Below are positions 16,632 through 24,670 of a stretch of DNA of 64,000 bases, piece by piece. This DNA is from Methanogenium marinum (GTDB taxonomy: Archaea > Halobacteriota > Methanomicrobia > Methanomicrobiales > Methanomicrobiaceae). Position 1 is the first letter of the stretch. Each line of letters opens with the position of its first letter. The stretch is from NCBI RefSeq assembly GCF_028912405.1, contig NZ_JAKELO010000002.1, positions 1,559,276 through 1,623,275 of the forward strand. Direction: 5' to 3'. The notes under the pieces were generated by a model. That model saw only the letters and a program-made list of their open reading frames with translations, ran no database searches and was not told the origin of the DNA. The position numbers and the translations under genes are program-made.

Positions 16632-16778
16632 ATGACATACAGAAAAACAATTTTTGAATACATAGTGCACCCATATGGCCGTAATCGGTTATTCTTTGCA
16701 AAGCATACAGCCTGTCCTGAAAAAAGCGCCGGCACCAGAGAAGGGATGTATGGTTTTGCAGGGAAATGGAATGAATAA
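16632..16778 (+). CDS. Small protein of unknown function (48 aa)
   Basis: An ATG at 16632 has GGTGG seven bases upstream and a TATA-like element about 25 bases upstream. The 48-residue product starts MTYRKTIFEYIVHPYGRN, is basic and aromatic-rich, and ends AGKWNE. Composition and codon use look protein-like. It ends 13 bases before the convergent malate dehydrogenase stop. I do not recognise the family, and it is short enough to be a chance frame or a gene remnant. Confidence 0.45.
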   Translation: MTYRKTIFEYIVHPYGRNRLFFAKHTACPEKSAGTREGMYGFAGKWNE

Positions 16779-16791
16779 AAAAATTGGTGAT

Positions 16792-17745
16792 TTAGCAACT
16801 TTCATCCAGCCGTTCAATAACTTCCTGGGTGATGGCTCGAATTTTATCCACCGATTTCCGGAATCCCTCCACCTCATGCTCACTGATGGTAATTGTGAGG
16901 GTTGTGGCGCCGTTTCTGTCCAGCCGGACAGGCGTGCCGATGCAGACATCACCGATGTTGTGTATTTCGCTGCTGATAAAGGTAGATACCGTGAGAATCC
17001 GTTTTTCATTCCCGAGAATTGTGCTTACTATGGTTGCGATTGCATCTCCCGGCCCGTATATTGTTGAACCAATGCGTCGGATGATGGCCGACCCGGCGTT
17101 CATGACATTGTGCATGATCTGTTCTTCCGGGAGATCTTTGAATTTAGGGAGGTTCTGGATGGAGATTCCACCGATGGTGGTCGCTGACCATAACGGAACC
17201 ATAGAATCGCCGTGTTCACCAATGATACGGGTATGGACTTCACTTACATGAACATCAAAGTACTTGGCAATATTCCATTTCAGACGCATGGAGTCCAGGT
17301 GCGTTCCGAGGCCGATGACCTGATTTGGTTTCATTCCTGAGTATTTCAGTGCTACAGCGGTCATAACGTCGACTGGATTTGAGACGATGAATAAAATGGC
17401 GTTAGGTGCATACCAGCCGACCATGGCAGCAATTTCAGATATCATCCGTGCATTCTCGTGGGCAAGGTCAATTCTGTTCTGGCCTTCCTTTCGCGGAACA
17501 CCGGATGTCACGATGATAATGTCAGACCCTTCGAGGTCCTTCGGGGTACAGGAAAATTTCACATCAGACTGGCTGCCGCGTGCGGCAAACGAGTCATGGA
17601 GATCACAGGCGAGGCCGTGCAGAACTTCTTCTCTGCCGGGTCGTCCAAAAAGCAATAGTTCACTGACATGGGGAATATAGGAAACTGCATGTGCAGTGTA
17701 ACGGCCGACGTTGCCGCTTGCTCCGATGATTGCGACTTTTGCCAT
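16792..17745 (-). CDS. mdh: Malate dehydrogenase, archaeal LDH/MDH-like type (317 aa)
   Basis: The Rossmann motif VAIIGASGNVGR is at the N-terminus and the active-site loop is SGVPRKEGQNRIDLAHENA, where the Arg of VPRKEG marks malate rather than lactate specificity. NPVDVMT, GLGTHLDSMRLK and IIGEHGDSMVPLWSAT provide the catalytic Asp and His. The pattern matches the methanogen enzymes that reduce oxaloacetate with NAD(P)H in the partial reductive TCA pathway. The ATG at 17745 is chosen over upstream in-frame codons because GGTG sits five bases before it and the glycine-rich loop would otherwise be far from the N-terminus. The SRP RNA ends only 15 bases upstream on the same strand, so the mRNA leader must be the RNA gene's tail or a processed product. 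Confidence 0.93.
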   Translation of the reverse strand: MAKVAIIGASGNVGRYTAHAVSYIPHVSELLLFGRPGREEVLHGLACDLHDSFAARGSQSDVKFSCTPKDLEGSDIIIVTSGVPRKEGQNRIDLAHENARMISEIAAMVGWYAPNAILFIVSNPVDVMTAVALKYSGMKPNQVIGLGTHLDSMRLKWNIAKYFDVHVSEVHTRIIGEHGDSMVPLWSATTIGGISIQNLPKFKDLPEEQIMHNVMNAGSAIIRRIGSTIYGPGDAIATIVSTILGNEKRILTVSTFISSEIHNIGDVCIGTPVRLDRNGATTLTITISEHEVEGFRKSVDKIRAITQEVIERLDESC

Positions 17746-17760
17746 AGAGAACACCAAAAT

Positions 17761-18072
17761 AGGGACATATCCGGGGTAGACAATACGTGCCTGCCATATT
17801 CTGCCACTCCATCCTCCACCCCGCACCCCCATGGGCGCCGAATGTTCACGGTAAGCCTGCTCCCTTCCGGGCCTGGGCCAGTCTCCGCGACAAGGGGCAG
17901 GATATTCCCTCCGGAATATCCAGAATCCCCTCCATTGACCTCATGGGACAAGGCTTCGCAGTCAGGAAATGACAGCTTCAGACAGATCGCCAAAGCCATC
18001 TCCGGACTATCGCCCCCCGCGTATCGGCGGTTTCGGGCAACAGGTGACGCCTAACCACCCGGGCTAGTCCCC
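17761..18072 (-). ncRNA. ffs: Archaeal signal recognition particle (7S) RNA
   Basis: Read on the minus strand, this GC-rich stretch has the hallmarks of archaeal SRP RNA. The Alu domain near the 5' end includes GGCGTCACCTGTTGCCCGAA followed by ACCGCCG. The S-domain helix 8 reads CAGGCCCGGAAGGGAGCAGG (about 17860-17880), with the GGAA tetraloop that contacts SRP54. Helix 1, which in archaea joins the ends, can form between GGGAC..CCGGG at the 5' end and CCCGG..GTCCC at the 3' end. About 312 nt, the usual size. The RNA forms the scaffold of the particle that targets nascent membrane and secreted proteins. Ends are estimated from helix 1. Confidence 0.95.
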
Positions 18073-18086
18073 ATATAGTGTTGCTC

Positions 18087-19121
18087 TTATGGAATAAAAA
18101 CCTCGCCGCCAGTTTCTCTCTTCCACCGACGGACAGCATCTGCCATTTTGACCCTGTTTTCTTTGCCAAAAAGGTCGATTACTGTTAGATCAACTTTCTT
18201 TGGGAGTACCTCTTTGAGGTTGTGCAGATCTCCCCACCATACCTCGTAGTGTTTCCCGTCACCGAAGGCATCAGCCACTTTCAGGGGTTCTTTTCTGACA
18301 GGATTCTCCTGTATGTTTCCATAGGTAATGTGAATATCCACGTTATCAAGGCCCAGTGTTCTGCGGTTGACATCCAGATTGACGGCTGCCCAGTATGCCG
18401 CATATCCCCATGCATCGTTCATGATTACCCGTGGAATGCCATGTTGCCCTGCGGTGATACCGAGCGTCCCCACACCACAGGCTGCGTCAACGAAGACCTC
18501 AGGTTGGTACCGGATTATTTCTGTCGCTGTTGCAACCAGTTTCGGATCAAACCCACGGGGATATTCGATATGAGCATAGGACTGTTGCATGAAGACGATG
18601 ACCGGTGCTTCCTCTGTTTCAAAGATATTGGCCCTGACATCGCACCCGGCAAGCAGGGTATTGGTATGGTATTCGGGTGTGGTGCCGTCTATCTCTGCAA
18701 TTCCCGGCACCTCTCCACCATCGTGTACAACTCCTTTGACCTCGGGGATCTCTGCAACGATGCGGTCTGCTGCTTTCTGGGTAACCGAACGAGAGAGAAA
18801 AATCATGGATGCGTCACCGAGATGGGGTGGTGCCATAAGTGCCAACCCAGGATGGATGAGGGGGATGCCCGCTGCCATGACAGGGGCTGTGGGAGCAAGG
18901 TCACCCTCCTCTGCCATGATGGTCCAGCAGTCTGCGACCACCTCATCAAGTGGCCGTTTACCACATGCCGGGCATGGTGCTTTTCTGCGAAATGAGGGTG
19001 GTGATTGTTTATCAAGAATGGTGGTTCTGCATGAAGAGCAGGGGAGAAAGCGTCCTTCGCGCTGTTGGACGACATCTGCTGTGTTTTCAAGGCATGGGCC
19101 GCCACAAACCGGGCATTTCAT
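18087..19121 (-). CDS. Zinc-ribbon SAM-dependent methyltransferase-like protein (344 aa)
   Basis: The N-terminus holds three Cys pairs (MKCPVCGGPC, CSSC, CPAC), probably one or two zinc ribbons. A middle domain of unknown type follows. From about residue 205 the class I methyltransferase pattern appears: PEVFVDAACGVGTLGITAGQ (motif I, SAM loop), VIMNDAWGYAAYWAAVNL, then LTVIDLFGKENR. It is shaped like the ribosomal protein L11/RNA methyltransferase group, but the substrate cannot be told. The SRP RNA follows after about 15 bases, and its promoter lies in the last codons of this gene. Confident about the fold, not about the substrate. Confidence 0.75.
   Translation of the reverse strand: MKCPVCGGPCLENTADVVQQREGRFLPCSSCRTTILDKQSPPSFRRKAPCPACGKRPLDEVVADCWTIMAEEGDLAPTAPVMAAGIPLIHPGLALMAPPHLGDASMIFLSRSVTQKAADRIVAEIPEVKGVVHDGGEVPGIAEIDGTTPEYHTNTLLAGCDVRANIFETEEAPVIVFMQQSYAHIEYPRGFDPKLVATATEIIRYQPEVFVDAACGVGTLGITAGQHGIPRVIMNDAWGYAAYWAAVNLDVNRRTLGLDNVDIHITYGNIQENPVRKEPLKVADAFGDGKHYEVWWGDLHNLKEVLPKKVDLTVIDLFGKENRVKMADAVRRWKRETGGEVFIP
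18091..18100 (-). promoter_or_regulatory. Probable TATA box of the SRP RNA gene, inside the upstream gene's 3' end
   Basis: On the minus strand GTTTTTATTCC lies about 25 bases before the predicted RNA 5' end at 18072, the right distance for an archaeal TATA element. It overlaps the last codons (VFIP) of the methyltransferase gene at 18087-19121. A second TATA-like CTATATGG at 18072-18080 is too close to the mature 5' end. Confidence 0.5.
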
Positions 19122-19225
19122 TATTCAGGTATTAGTCTGGCGTTCCTGATAATGGTTGGTGGTATAATTTTTGGGTACGAAACCGATCCCTTTATATTCT
19201 GTTAACAAACATTTATTCAGATTTC

Positions 19226-20155
19226 ATGAAAGACAGGCTCAAAACATATACCCCACATATCTATGCAACGGTGTTTGGCCTTGTTCTCCTCACAGGAATG
19301 GGAGGATACATGGTATACGAAGCTCAGTCGGCAGAGATAACGGTCATTGAGATGGATGGAGCACCCAGTGATATCGTTTTTATCGCAGACCCACATCTGA
19401 AAAGCGGGAATCTGGAATTTATGCATTCAGTGGCCGAGGAGATCAATGCCATGAATGCCTCGGTGGTTCTTATCGGGGGGGATTTTGTGACGGGCGAGGA
19501 TGATAATCTTAGTTACCAGCAGGTGTGGGCTGAGATTGATGCACCGGTTTATGCTGTTCTTGGAAATCATGATTATAATGCAGGGGTCAAAGGCCTGAAC
19601 GGGCCTGCGAAGATGCTTGCAATGGAGGAAGCCAATCTCTCGGTGGAGGGATACGATGTCTCGATGCTACAGGACGACCCGCTGATTGACTGGGGACTGG
19701 CAGAGGATATCACCGCGGCCCTTGAAGGAGCTGGTGTCCATGTGATGAAGAATGAGTATGAACTGCTGAATCTCGGTGGGACAGATCTCATGCTTGTCGG
19801 TGTTGATGATGCATGGGCAGGTAAATCCAGCCCGCCGGATCTCCCGGAGACAGATGCTTTCACGATATATATGATCCATGAGCCGGGTGCCCGTGCAGAA
19901 TGGGATGCTGATCTCATTCTCTCCGGCCACCTGCATGGCGGACAGTTCAGTGCACCGGGGCTGGATGTCATTAAGGAACTGAAAATAATTGATTTGCAGG
20001 GTTTTTGTTCACAGGGTGAAACGCCTGCCTTCATCACTCGTGGTATTGGATCATCGAGTCTGATTGAACAGGACCTCCGGTTCGATGTGCCACCCGAAAT
20101 TGTGGTGATTAATCCCTCTGTCCCGATTGAAGGGGCAGATATTGTGTGGGCGTGA
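19226..20155 (+). CDS. Membrane-anchored metallophosphoesterase (309 aa)
   Basis: One N-terminal membrane helix (about residues 12-32) precedes a calcineurin-like phosphoesterase. Metal-binding motifs in order: IVFIADPHLKSGN, VVLIGGDFVTGE, AVLGNHDYNAG, MIHEPG, and LSGHLHGGQ. All metal ligands are present, so activity is expected. The layout matches the YkuE/UDP-diacylglucosamine hydrolase-like group, often acting on phospholipid or nucleotide headgroups. The N-terminal helix suggests the catalytic domain lies outside or at the membrane face. Monocistronic, with a pyrimidine-rich tract (CTCCCTCCCTCCC) after the stop. Substrate unknown. Confidence 0.88.
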   Translation: MKDRLKTYTPHIYATVFGLVLLTGMGGYMVYEAQSAEITVIEMDGAPSDIVFIADPHLKSGNLEFMHSVAEEINAMNASVVLIGGDFVTGEDDNLSYQQVWAEIDAPVYAVLGNHDYNAGVKGLNGPAKMLAMEEANLSVEGYDVSMLQDDPLIDWGLAEDITAALEGAGVHVMKNEYELLNLGGTDLMLVGVDDAWAGKSSPPDLPETDAFTIYMIHEPGARAEWDADLILSGHLHGGQFSAPGLDVIKELKIIDLQGFCSQGETPAFITRGIGSSSLIEQDLRFDVPPEIVVINPSVPIEGADIVWA

Positions 20156-20434
20156 TGAAAACCAAACCCGCCGGTTGCTCTTTCTCTCCCTCCCTCCCTC
20201 CTTTAAATGTGGAATATTATTTTTGTTCTTTTTTAGGCAGAATACCTGGTTCTGCAGGAAAGCATTCTTAATTCTATCTGGATATCTCTAAAATCGCATT
20301 TTTTGTGGCCAGGAGGCAAATCTGACCAAAAACGAACGGCTGCTCCATAAATACACTAACAGCATGGCAACCTACACTGGTATCCTCGTCAGGGTATCCT
20401 CGAAAAATGATCTGCTGTAAACCTTCCCGCAACG

Positions 20435-21061
20435 GTGGCAGAACCATTCTATGGGATGGAAACCCGCCGGAAAAATGACTTGTTCTCTTTTGATTATATC
20501 ATGTGTCATGCCTGGACGGTCGGGTCGGATGCCTGGCTGAAACCCGATGATTCGGATGAAAATTCTGATGATGACAGCTATACAGGAGATGACAGTGACA
20601 GGAAGAGTTCCACTCTTCCACCAATGTTCCACCAAAATCCGGCCAAAAGTGGAACTCTGAATGATACGCATATTGGCGACTATTTCGGTAAAGAGGATAT
20701 TAATAGAGATATATGTACAGATAATAACGGAGTCTTCCACTCAATTCCCATAACATACAGCAATCTGGTTTCCTGTGCGGATGGTTGTGGGGGTATCTAT
20801 GACCCTGAGAAAAGTGGAACTAATATGGAAAAATGTCTTATTGGCTGCAGATTCCAATTACATCAACAAAACCGGCTCAAAACAAGTGGAATACAAAGTG
20901 GAACATAGGGGAAATGAGTGGAACATAGGAACAAAAAAGGGAGGAACTGTTCTCTCCCCCTCCCCGGTATCCTTGACCACCACGAATTTGAGCGCTCATC
21001 CGTCTCTCTGGGGCACTGCATGCTTTGCGGCGATGGGGTGGCGGTGTACCGTGACGTGAAG
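20435..21061 (+). pseudogene. Relic of a zinc-finger-tailed protein, copy 2
   Basis: An acidic, low-complexity frame runs from about 20435 to 20908 (VGSDAWLKPDDSDENSDDD). After two in-frame stops, the same frame resumes and reads SLPLPGILDHHEFERSSVSL, then GHCMLCGDGVAVYRDVK (20945-21061). This matches the tail of the relic at 11490-11702 almost residue for residue over 30 positions. So both are decayed copies of one protein whose catalytic front is gone. I suspect the replication protein of an integrated element. No intact gene lies between 20156 and 21218; the 280 bases before 20435 show nothing recognisable. Confidence 0.6.
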
Positions 21062-21218
21062 TGATATGTGAAACGTGTTATGTACATGTAGGATTGAAGG
21101 AAGATCTGTGATGGGGCAGGTGAGAAGAGTATTCTCAGAATCCTGGTGAATAATTCCATTTGGGCACGACAGAATGATGGATGTTTTTCATGCCCATGGG
21201 GTGGGGGGTTATGTAAGC

Positions 21219-21518
21219 ATGAGTGAAGAAGGATTGGACAAAATTGTCCGTGAAACTATCATCTCCGTTCTGGAAAAATACGGTGCAGAAAGGATTGCGA
21301 TATTTGGCTCATATGCCCGGGGAGAGGCAACAAAAGAGAGTGACATCGATATCCTCGTCCGTTTCTCATCCCAAAAAAGCCTCTTTGATCTGGTCCGGAT
21401 TGAAGAAGAGCTCAAATCTGTTCTCAGTATAAAGGTTGATCTCATCACGGAAAAATCGGTCAGCCCCTATCTTGCGGGTGCCATCCATCACGATGAACTG
21501 GTGATATACGGGGAATGA
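21219..21518 (+). CDS. Orphan MNT-type minimal nucleotidyltransferase (99 aa)
   Basis: The core reads AIFGSYARGEATKESDIDIL, with the GSYARGE phosphate loop and the two metal-binding aspartates DID of the minimal nucleotidyltransferase superfamily. These small enzymes usually pair with a HEPN toxin and inactivate it by adding AMP, forming HEPN/MNT toxin-antitoxin systems. No HEPN gene lies on either side: a relic is upstream and a convergent hydrolase downstream. The ATG at 21219 is chosen, with a GGGGGG tract about ten bases upstream; the frame is open to 21174. It may be a leftover antitoxin next to the mobile-element relic, or act on a distant partner. Confidence 0.85.
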   Translation: MSEEGLDKIVRETIISVLEKYGAERIAIFGSYARGEATKESDIDILVRFSSQKSLFDLVRIEEELKSVLSIKVDLITEKSVSPYLAGAIHHDELVIYGE

Positions 21519-21564
21519 CCTGCCAAGGGACCTCCCTCTCTTCGTCACATCAGGTGAATATTCT

Positions 21565-22494
21565 TCACCCCACCATCTCGACAAAATTCATAAAATTTTC
21601 AAGCCCCGCTTCTCCTTTCGCATACGCATCATGCCATCCCTCTGGCACGGAATACTCCTGGTAGAGTTCCTCCCGCCTGGCCTCCAGCAAAAGTGGTTCC
21701 CGTCCCATAAAGTCTGCCGCAGATACCACATTTCCTCCGGCCTCTTCAGAGAGTTTTTCTGCCCACCGGCACCCGTTGAGTGACCGCCGGACGTGATGGT
21801 CAAGGATGAGTGTCCCACAGCCTTCAGCAACAGAGAGCGCATTCTCCCATGCAGAGAGCCGTTCCTTTTCAGTCAGACGCAGGAGGTAGAGTGGTGGGCC
21901 GGCGGCAAACACCACATCAGGTTCCCATGCCCGGATGATGGCCACCGCTTCCCGGTTGAGCATCTGGATGTCGGAGGCATGCACGAAAGTCCGTTCTTCG
22001 TCCCGGATGCAGGTCATCATCACCCTCCCCAGATGAGATTGTGGCGATCCGTGGGGCACAGGAACAGAGAACGAGAGGATGCCCTCTTCCGTGCCGTCCG
22101 ATTCCGGGAGCGGGTGGCCGAGGTGCTCTTCGATTGCCTCCCGTCTCCTGAGTGAATGAAACGAGAGGGATGTTGTTCCCCGGCACCAGAACCGTACATC
22201 TTCGAGTGGTGGGATGCGTGCGAGGGAGAGTTGATAGGGATTTGCGTCCGCAAGCGGGACATGATCCCCGTGGTAATGACTAATAACAATATCAGTTGCC
22301 TCACCTATGGCAGCGAGAATATTCTCCCGGATGGCGGCTCCCACCGCAACCTGGCAGGGATGCGGCAGATGGCCGTGGCGAAGATACCCGAGTGCCACTC
22401 CCGGATCGATCAGAATGCGTCTCGCACCGGTTTCAACCATGCAGGAGAGGCCCCTCACCCCGAGGGATTCGGTGCCGATGATTGTGATATCCAT
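21565..22494 (-). CDS. UPF0282-family metallo-beta-lactamase-fold hydrolase (309 aa)
   Basis: The N-terminal strand MDITIIGTESLGVRG and the metal motif SHYHGDHVPL define a metallo-beta-lactamase-fold hydrolase. Further ligands appear in VHASDIQ and LDHHVRR. The length and those particular signatures match the archaeal UPF0282 proteins, conserved in methanogens and without a known reaction. The N-terminal SLGVRGLSC segment is also typical. It is convergent with the MNT gene and lies upstream of CooS on the same strand with about 90 bases gap, so read-through is possible. Fold certain, reaction unknown. Confidence 0.85.
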   Translation of the reverse strand: MDITIIGTESLGVRGLSCMVETGARRILIDPGVALGYLRHGHLPHPCQVAVGAAIRENILAAIGEATDIVISHYHGDHVPLADANPYQLSLARIPPLEDVRFWCRGTTSLSFHSLRRREAIEEHLGHPLPESDGTEEGILSFSVPVPHGSPQSHLGRVMMTCIRDEERTFVHASDIQMLNREAVAIIRAWEPDVVFAAGPPLYLLRLTEKERLSAWENALSVAEGCGTLILDHHVRRSLNGCRWAEKLSEEAGGNVVSAADFMGREPLLLEARREELYQEYSVPEGWHDAYAKGEAGLENFMNFVEMVG

Positions 22495-22587
22495 TATTCT
22501 TCTTTGCGGGGTCGGGAGGCATAACGTTTTGTCACCAGTTCGTAGAAAAAAGGGGGATTCGTGAATGAATTTGTGACTGAGTAAGGA

Positions 22588-24489
22588 TTAGATCCCTAAT
22601 TTTGTCCGGTTCCCTTCGATGTGTGCAAGAATGCCATCTGCTGCCTTTTCTGCATCCGGTTCGACACTGAGGAGGCCTCCCGTCACATCCTTCAAATCTT
22701 CGGTCAGTAGCTTCACCAGTTTCGGGCCACCAGTGACGGTGGGGATAGGGTTGACGTAGGTATAGAGACCGAATGCCAGCGCAAAGATGGCATCGATGGT
22801 AGCTTTCTGCTCCATGTATTCCGGTGCTGCCACAGCGACAGGCAGGTCGGGAATCGGCACCCCGCCAAGGGCCTCGGAGACCGCAAATACAAGGTCAGCA
22901 CATCTGCCGGTGTCAGTGCAGGTTCCGTACGAAAGAACCGGCGGAATGCCCAGTGACTCACATACACCCCGGAGTCCGTCCCCTGCCTTTGTGGCAGCCT
23001 CCGGTACGCAAAGACCGGCAACCTGCATTGCCGCATTGCCGCAACCCATCGAAAGAACGAGCAGGTTTCGTTTAATAAGTGCCTCTGCGACAGCGACTGA
23101 GTGCACATCCTGGCCGGAGTCACGCAGGGTGGTGCAGGATACAAGGCCAACAATGCCCCGGATGGTGCCGTCTTTGATGAGGTTAAGGAGCGGGTCAAGC
23201 GATCCTCCGAGGGCTGCGGTAATACTCTCCGGTGAGAACCCGACCACTGCCTCACGGGTGGGAAGGCCGGTGACAGGCGTCACGTCCCGCCGTCGGATGG
23301 GATAGTTCTCAATTCCCATGGCGAGAATTTTTTCAGCCTGTTCGTGTGCCTCTGCAGGTACATAATTCAGGCGTTCGTCAATGCCTTCAAAGGCCACAAG
23401 ATCGGAGACCGGCAGCAGGTGGAACCGGTATTTTTCAGCATACAGGGGATCAAGGGGCAGGGAACAGTTCATGTCCGCGACAAAGACGTCAATTGTACCT
23501 GTTGCAAGGATTGCCTCCTGCATGATCCAGTTGCCGGTATAGCCCCAGAATACGTCATCGGTCTTCCAGCGCTGGATCATCTCCTGTCCGGTCTCAATAT
23601 TTGCGATGATACGGATGCCTTTTGCCCCTGCATCCTGTGCTTTTTTCTGCCATGTCGGGTTGCGTGCCGCTTCGATAAGGGCAAACCCGAGGAATGGTTC
23701 ATGCCCGTTCGGGAGAATGTTCACATAATCCGGGTCAAGCACCCCAAGGTCAACGTTCACTGTATGCGGTTCGGGAATCCCGAAGAGCACATCCTGCAGA
23801 TATTCACAGACAATCTGGCTCTGATATGCCATTGCAACGGAGAGGCGCATCGCCTTGAGAGCGAGGCTCACATACGAACTGTCCACATTTGTGAGGCATG
23901 ATCCGGTGGCGTTCATAATCTCCGGGTGGATACCGCCCGGAAAGATGCCGAGTTTTGCCCAGGTCTCCTGCCGTTCTGGTGGTGCCAGGCGGCGGACGAC
24001 TTCACTTGGTTCGGTGACCGGGCGGGAGAAGTCCTTTTCGACCATGTCACAGACCCTGAGTGCCACCTCTTCGTCAGTTCCGTCCGGCGACACCCCAAGG
24101 CGTCCTGCGAAATTCCTGAGTTTTTCCGGGGATATAATGGTAAATGATGTATTCCCTTTCGCCGTCTCCCGGAGAGTATGTACAGTTTTATCGGTGTGGT
24201 AATGATAGGTGGTTGTTCCCATGACATTGCGTAAGAGCATCATCCGCATTGCCATCGCGTCTGCACTGATGCCGCAGACACCCCGCTTATCTTTCTCTGC
24301 ATCTGCCCGGCAGGGCCCGTTTGAGCAAAGGTCACAGCGTGCCCCTGCGGTGCAGAAGGCACACCGTGTGTCAGGGTCCCCGAATCCCTGTGCTTCATAG
24401 CGGTCCCATACATTACTCATCCCGTCTTCCTGTAGATGTTTGTACATCTGCACGACCGATTCATGGTATGATATTCTGTTCTTTTCCAT
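22588..24489 (-). CDS. cooS: Ni,Fe carbon monoxide dehydrogenase catalytic subunit (CooS)
   Basis: Monofunctional CO dehydrogenase interconverting CO and CO2, cytoplasmic, about 633 residues, usual for CooS. B-cluster and D-cluster cysteines lie at the N-terminus (C43-x2-C46, C52-x2-C55-x4-C60, C72). The Cys pair at 43/46 resembles the C-x2-C spacing of CODHs whose D-cluster is [2Fe-2S]. C-cluster ligands and surroundings are seen in NGHEPFLGF, ADMNCSLPLDP, LVSCTTLRDSGQD, SMGCGNAAMQ and YGTCTDTGRC. The ATG at 24489 follows a GGTGG site; a GTG at 24498 is also in frame. No CooC, CooF, acetyl-CoA synthase or hydrogenase gene is adjacent. It may oxidise CO for reductant or detoxification. Confidence 0.95.
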   Translation of the reverse strand: MEKNRISYHESVVQMYKHLQEDGMSNVWDRYEAQGFGDPDTRCAFCTAGARCDLCSNGPCRADAEKDKRGVCGISADAMAMRMMLLRNVMGTTTYHYHTDKTVHTLRETAKGNTSFTIISPEKLRNFAGRLGVSPDGTDEEVALRVCDMVEKDFSRPVTEPSEVVRRLAPPERQETWAKLGIFPGGIHPEIMNATGSCLTNVDSSYVSLALKAMRLSVAMAYQSQIVCEYLQDVLFGIPEPHTVNVDLGVLDPDYVNILPNGHEPFLGFALIEAARNPTWQKKAQDAGAKGIRIIANIETGQEMIQRWKTDDVFWGYTGNWIMQEAILATGTIDVFVADMNCSLPLDPLYAEKYRFHLLPVSDLVAFEGIDERLNYVPAEAHEQAEKILAMGIENYPIRRRDVTPVTGLPTREAVVGFSPESITAALGGSLDPLLNLIKDGTIRGIVGLVSCTTLRDSGQDVHSVAVAEALIKRNLLVLSMGCGNAAMQVAGLCVPEAATKAGDGLRGVCESLGIPPVLSYGTCTDTGRCADLVFAVSEALGGVPIPDLPVAVAAPEYMEQKATIDAIFALAFGLYTYVNPIPTVTGGPKLVKLLTEDLKDVTGGLLSVEPDAEKAADGILAHIEGNRTKLGI

Positions 24490-24670
24490 ATGCTCCACCC
24501 CCCCAAGAGTGGTATGGGGTCTCAGTCACGTTGTCAGAGTAAAAAAAGATAGTGTAGGAATTCGTGTATCTCGCGGAAGATTGAAAGGATGAGGGGAATA
24601 TAGTAGTGTCAGGAAGAGCTGCCCGGAAAGAAAAAATTGTCCGAAAGTCTCTCCGGAGTAGGTTTTACAT

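Noticed and set aside
20372-20740. Minus-strand frame with a C-x2-C near its end
   Set aside because: It lies opposite the acidic relic, and a single Cys pair in an otherwise hydrophobic, irregular frame is not enough.
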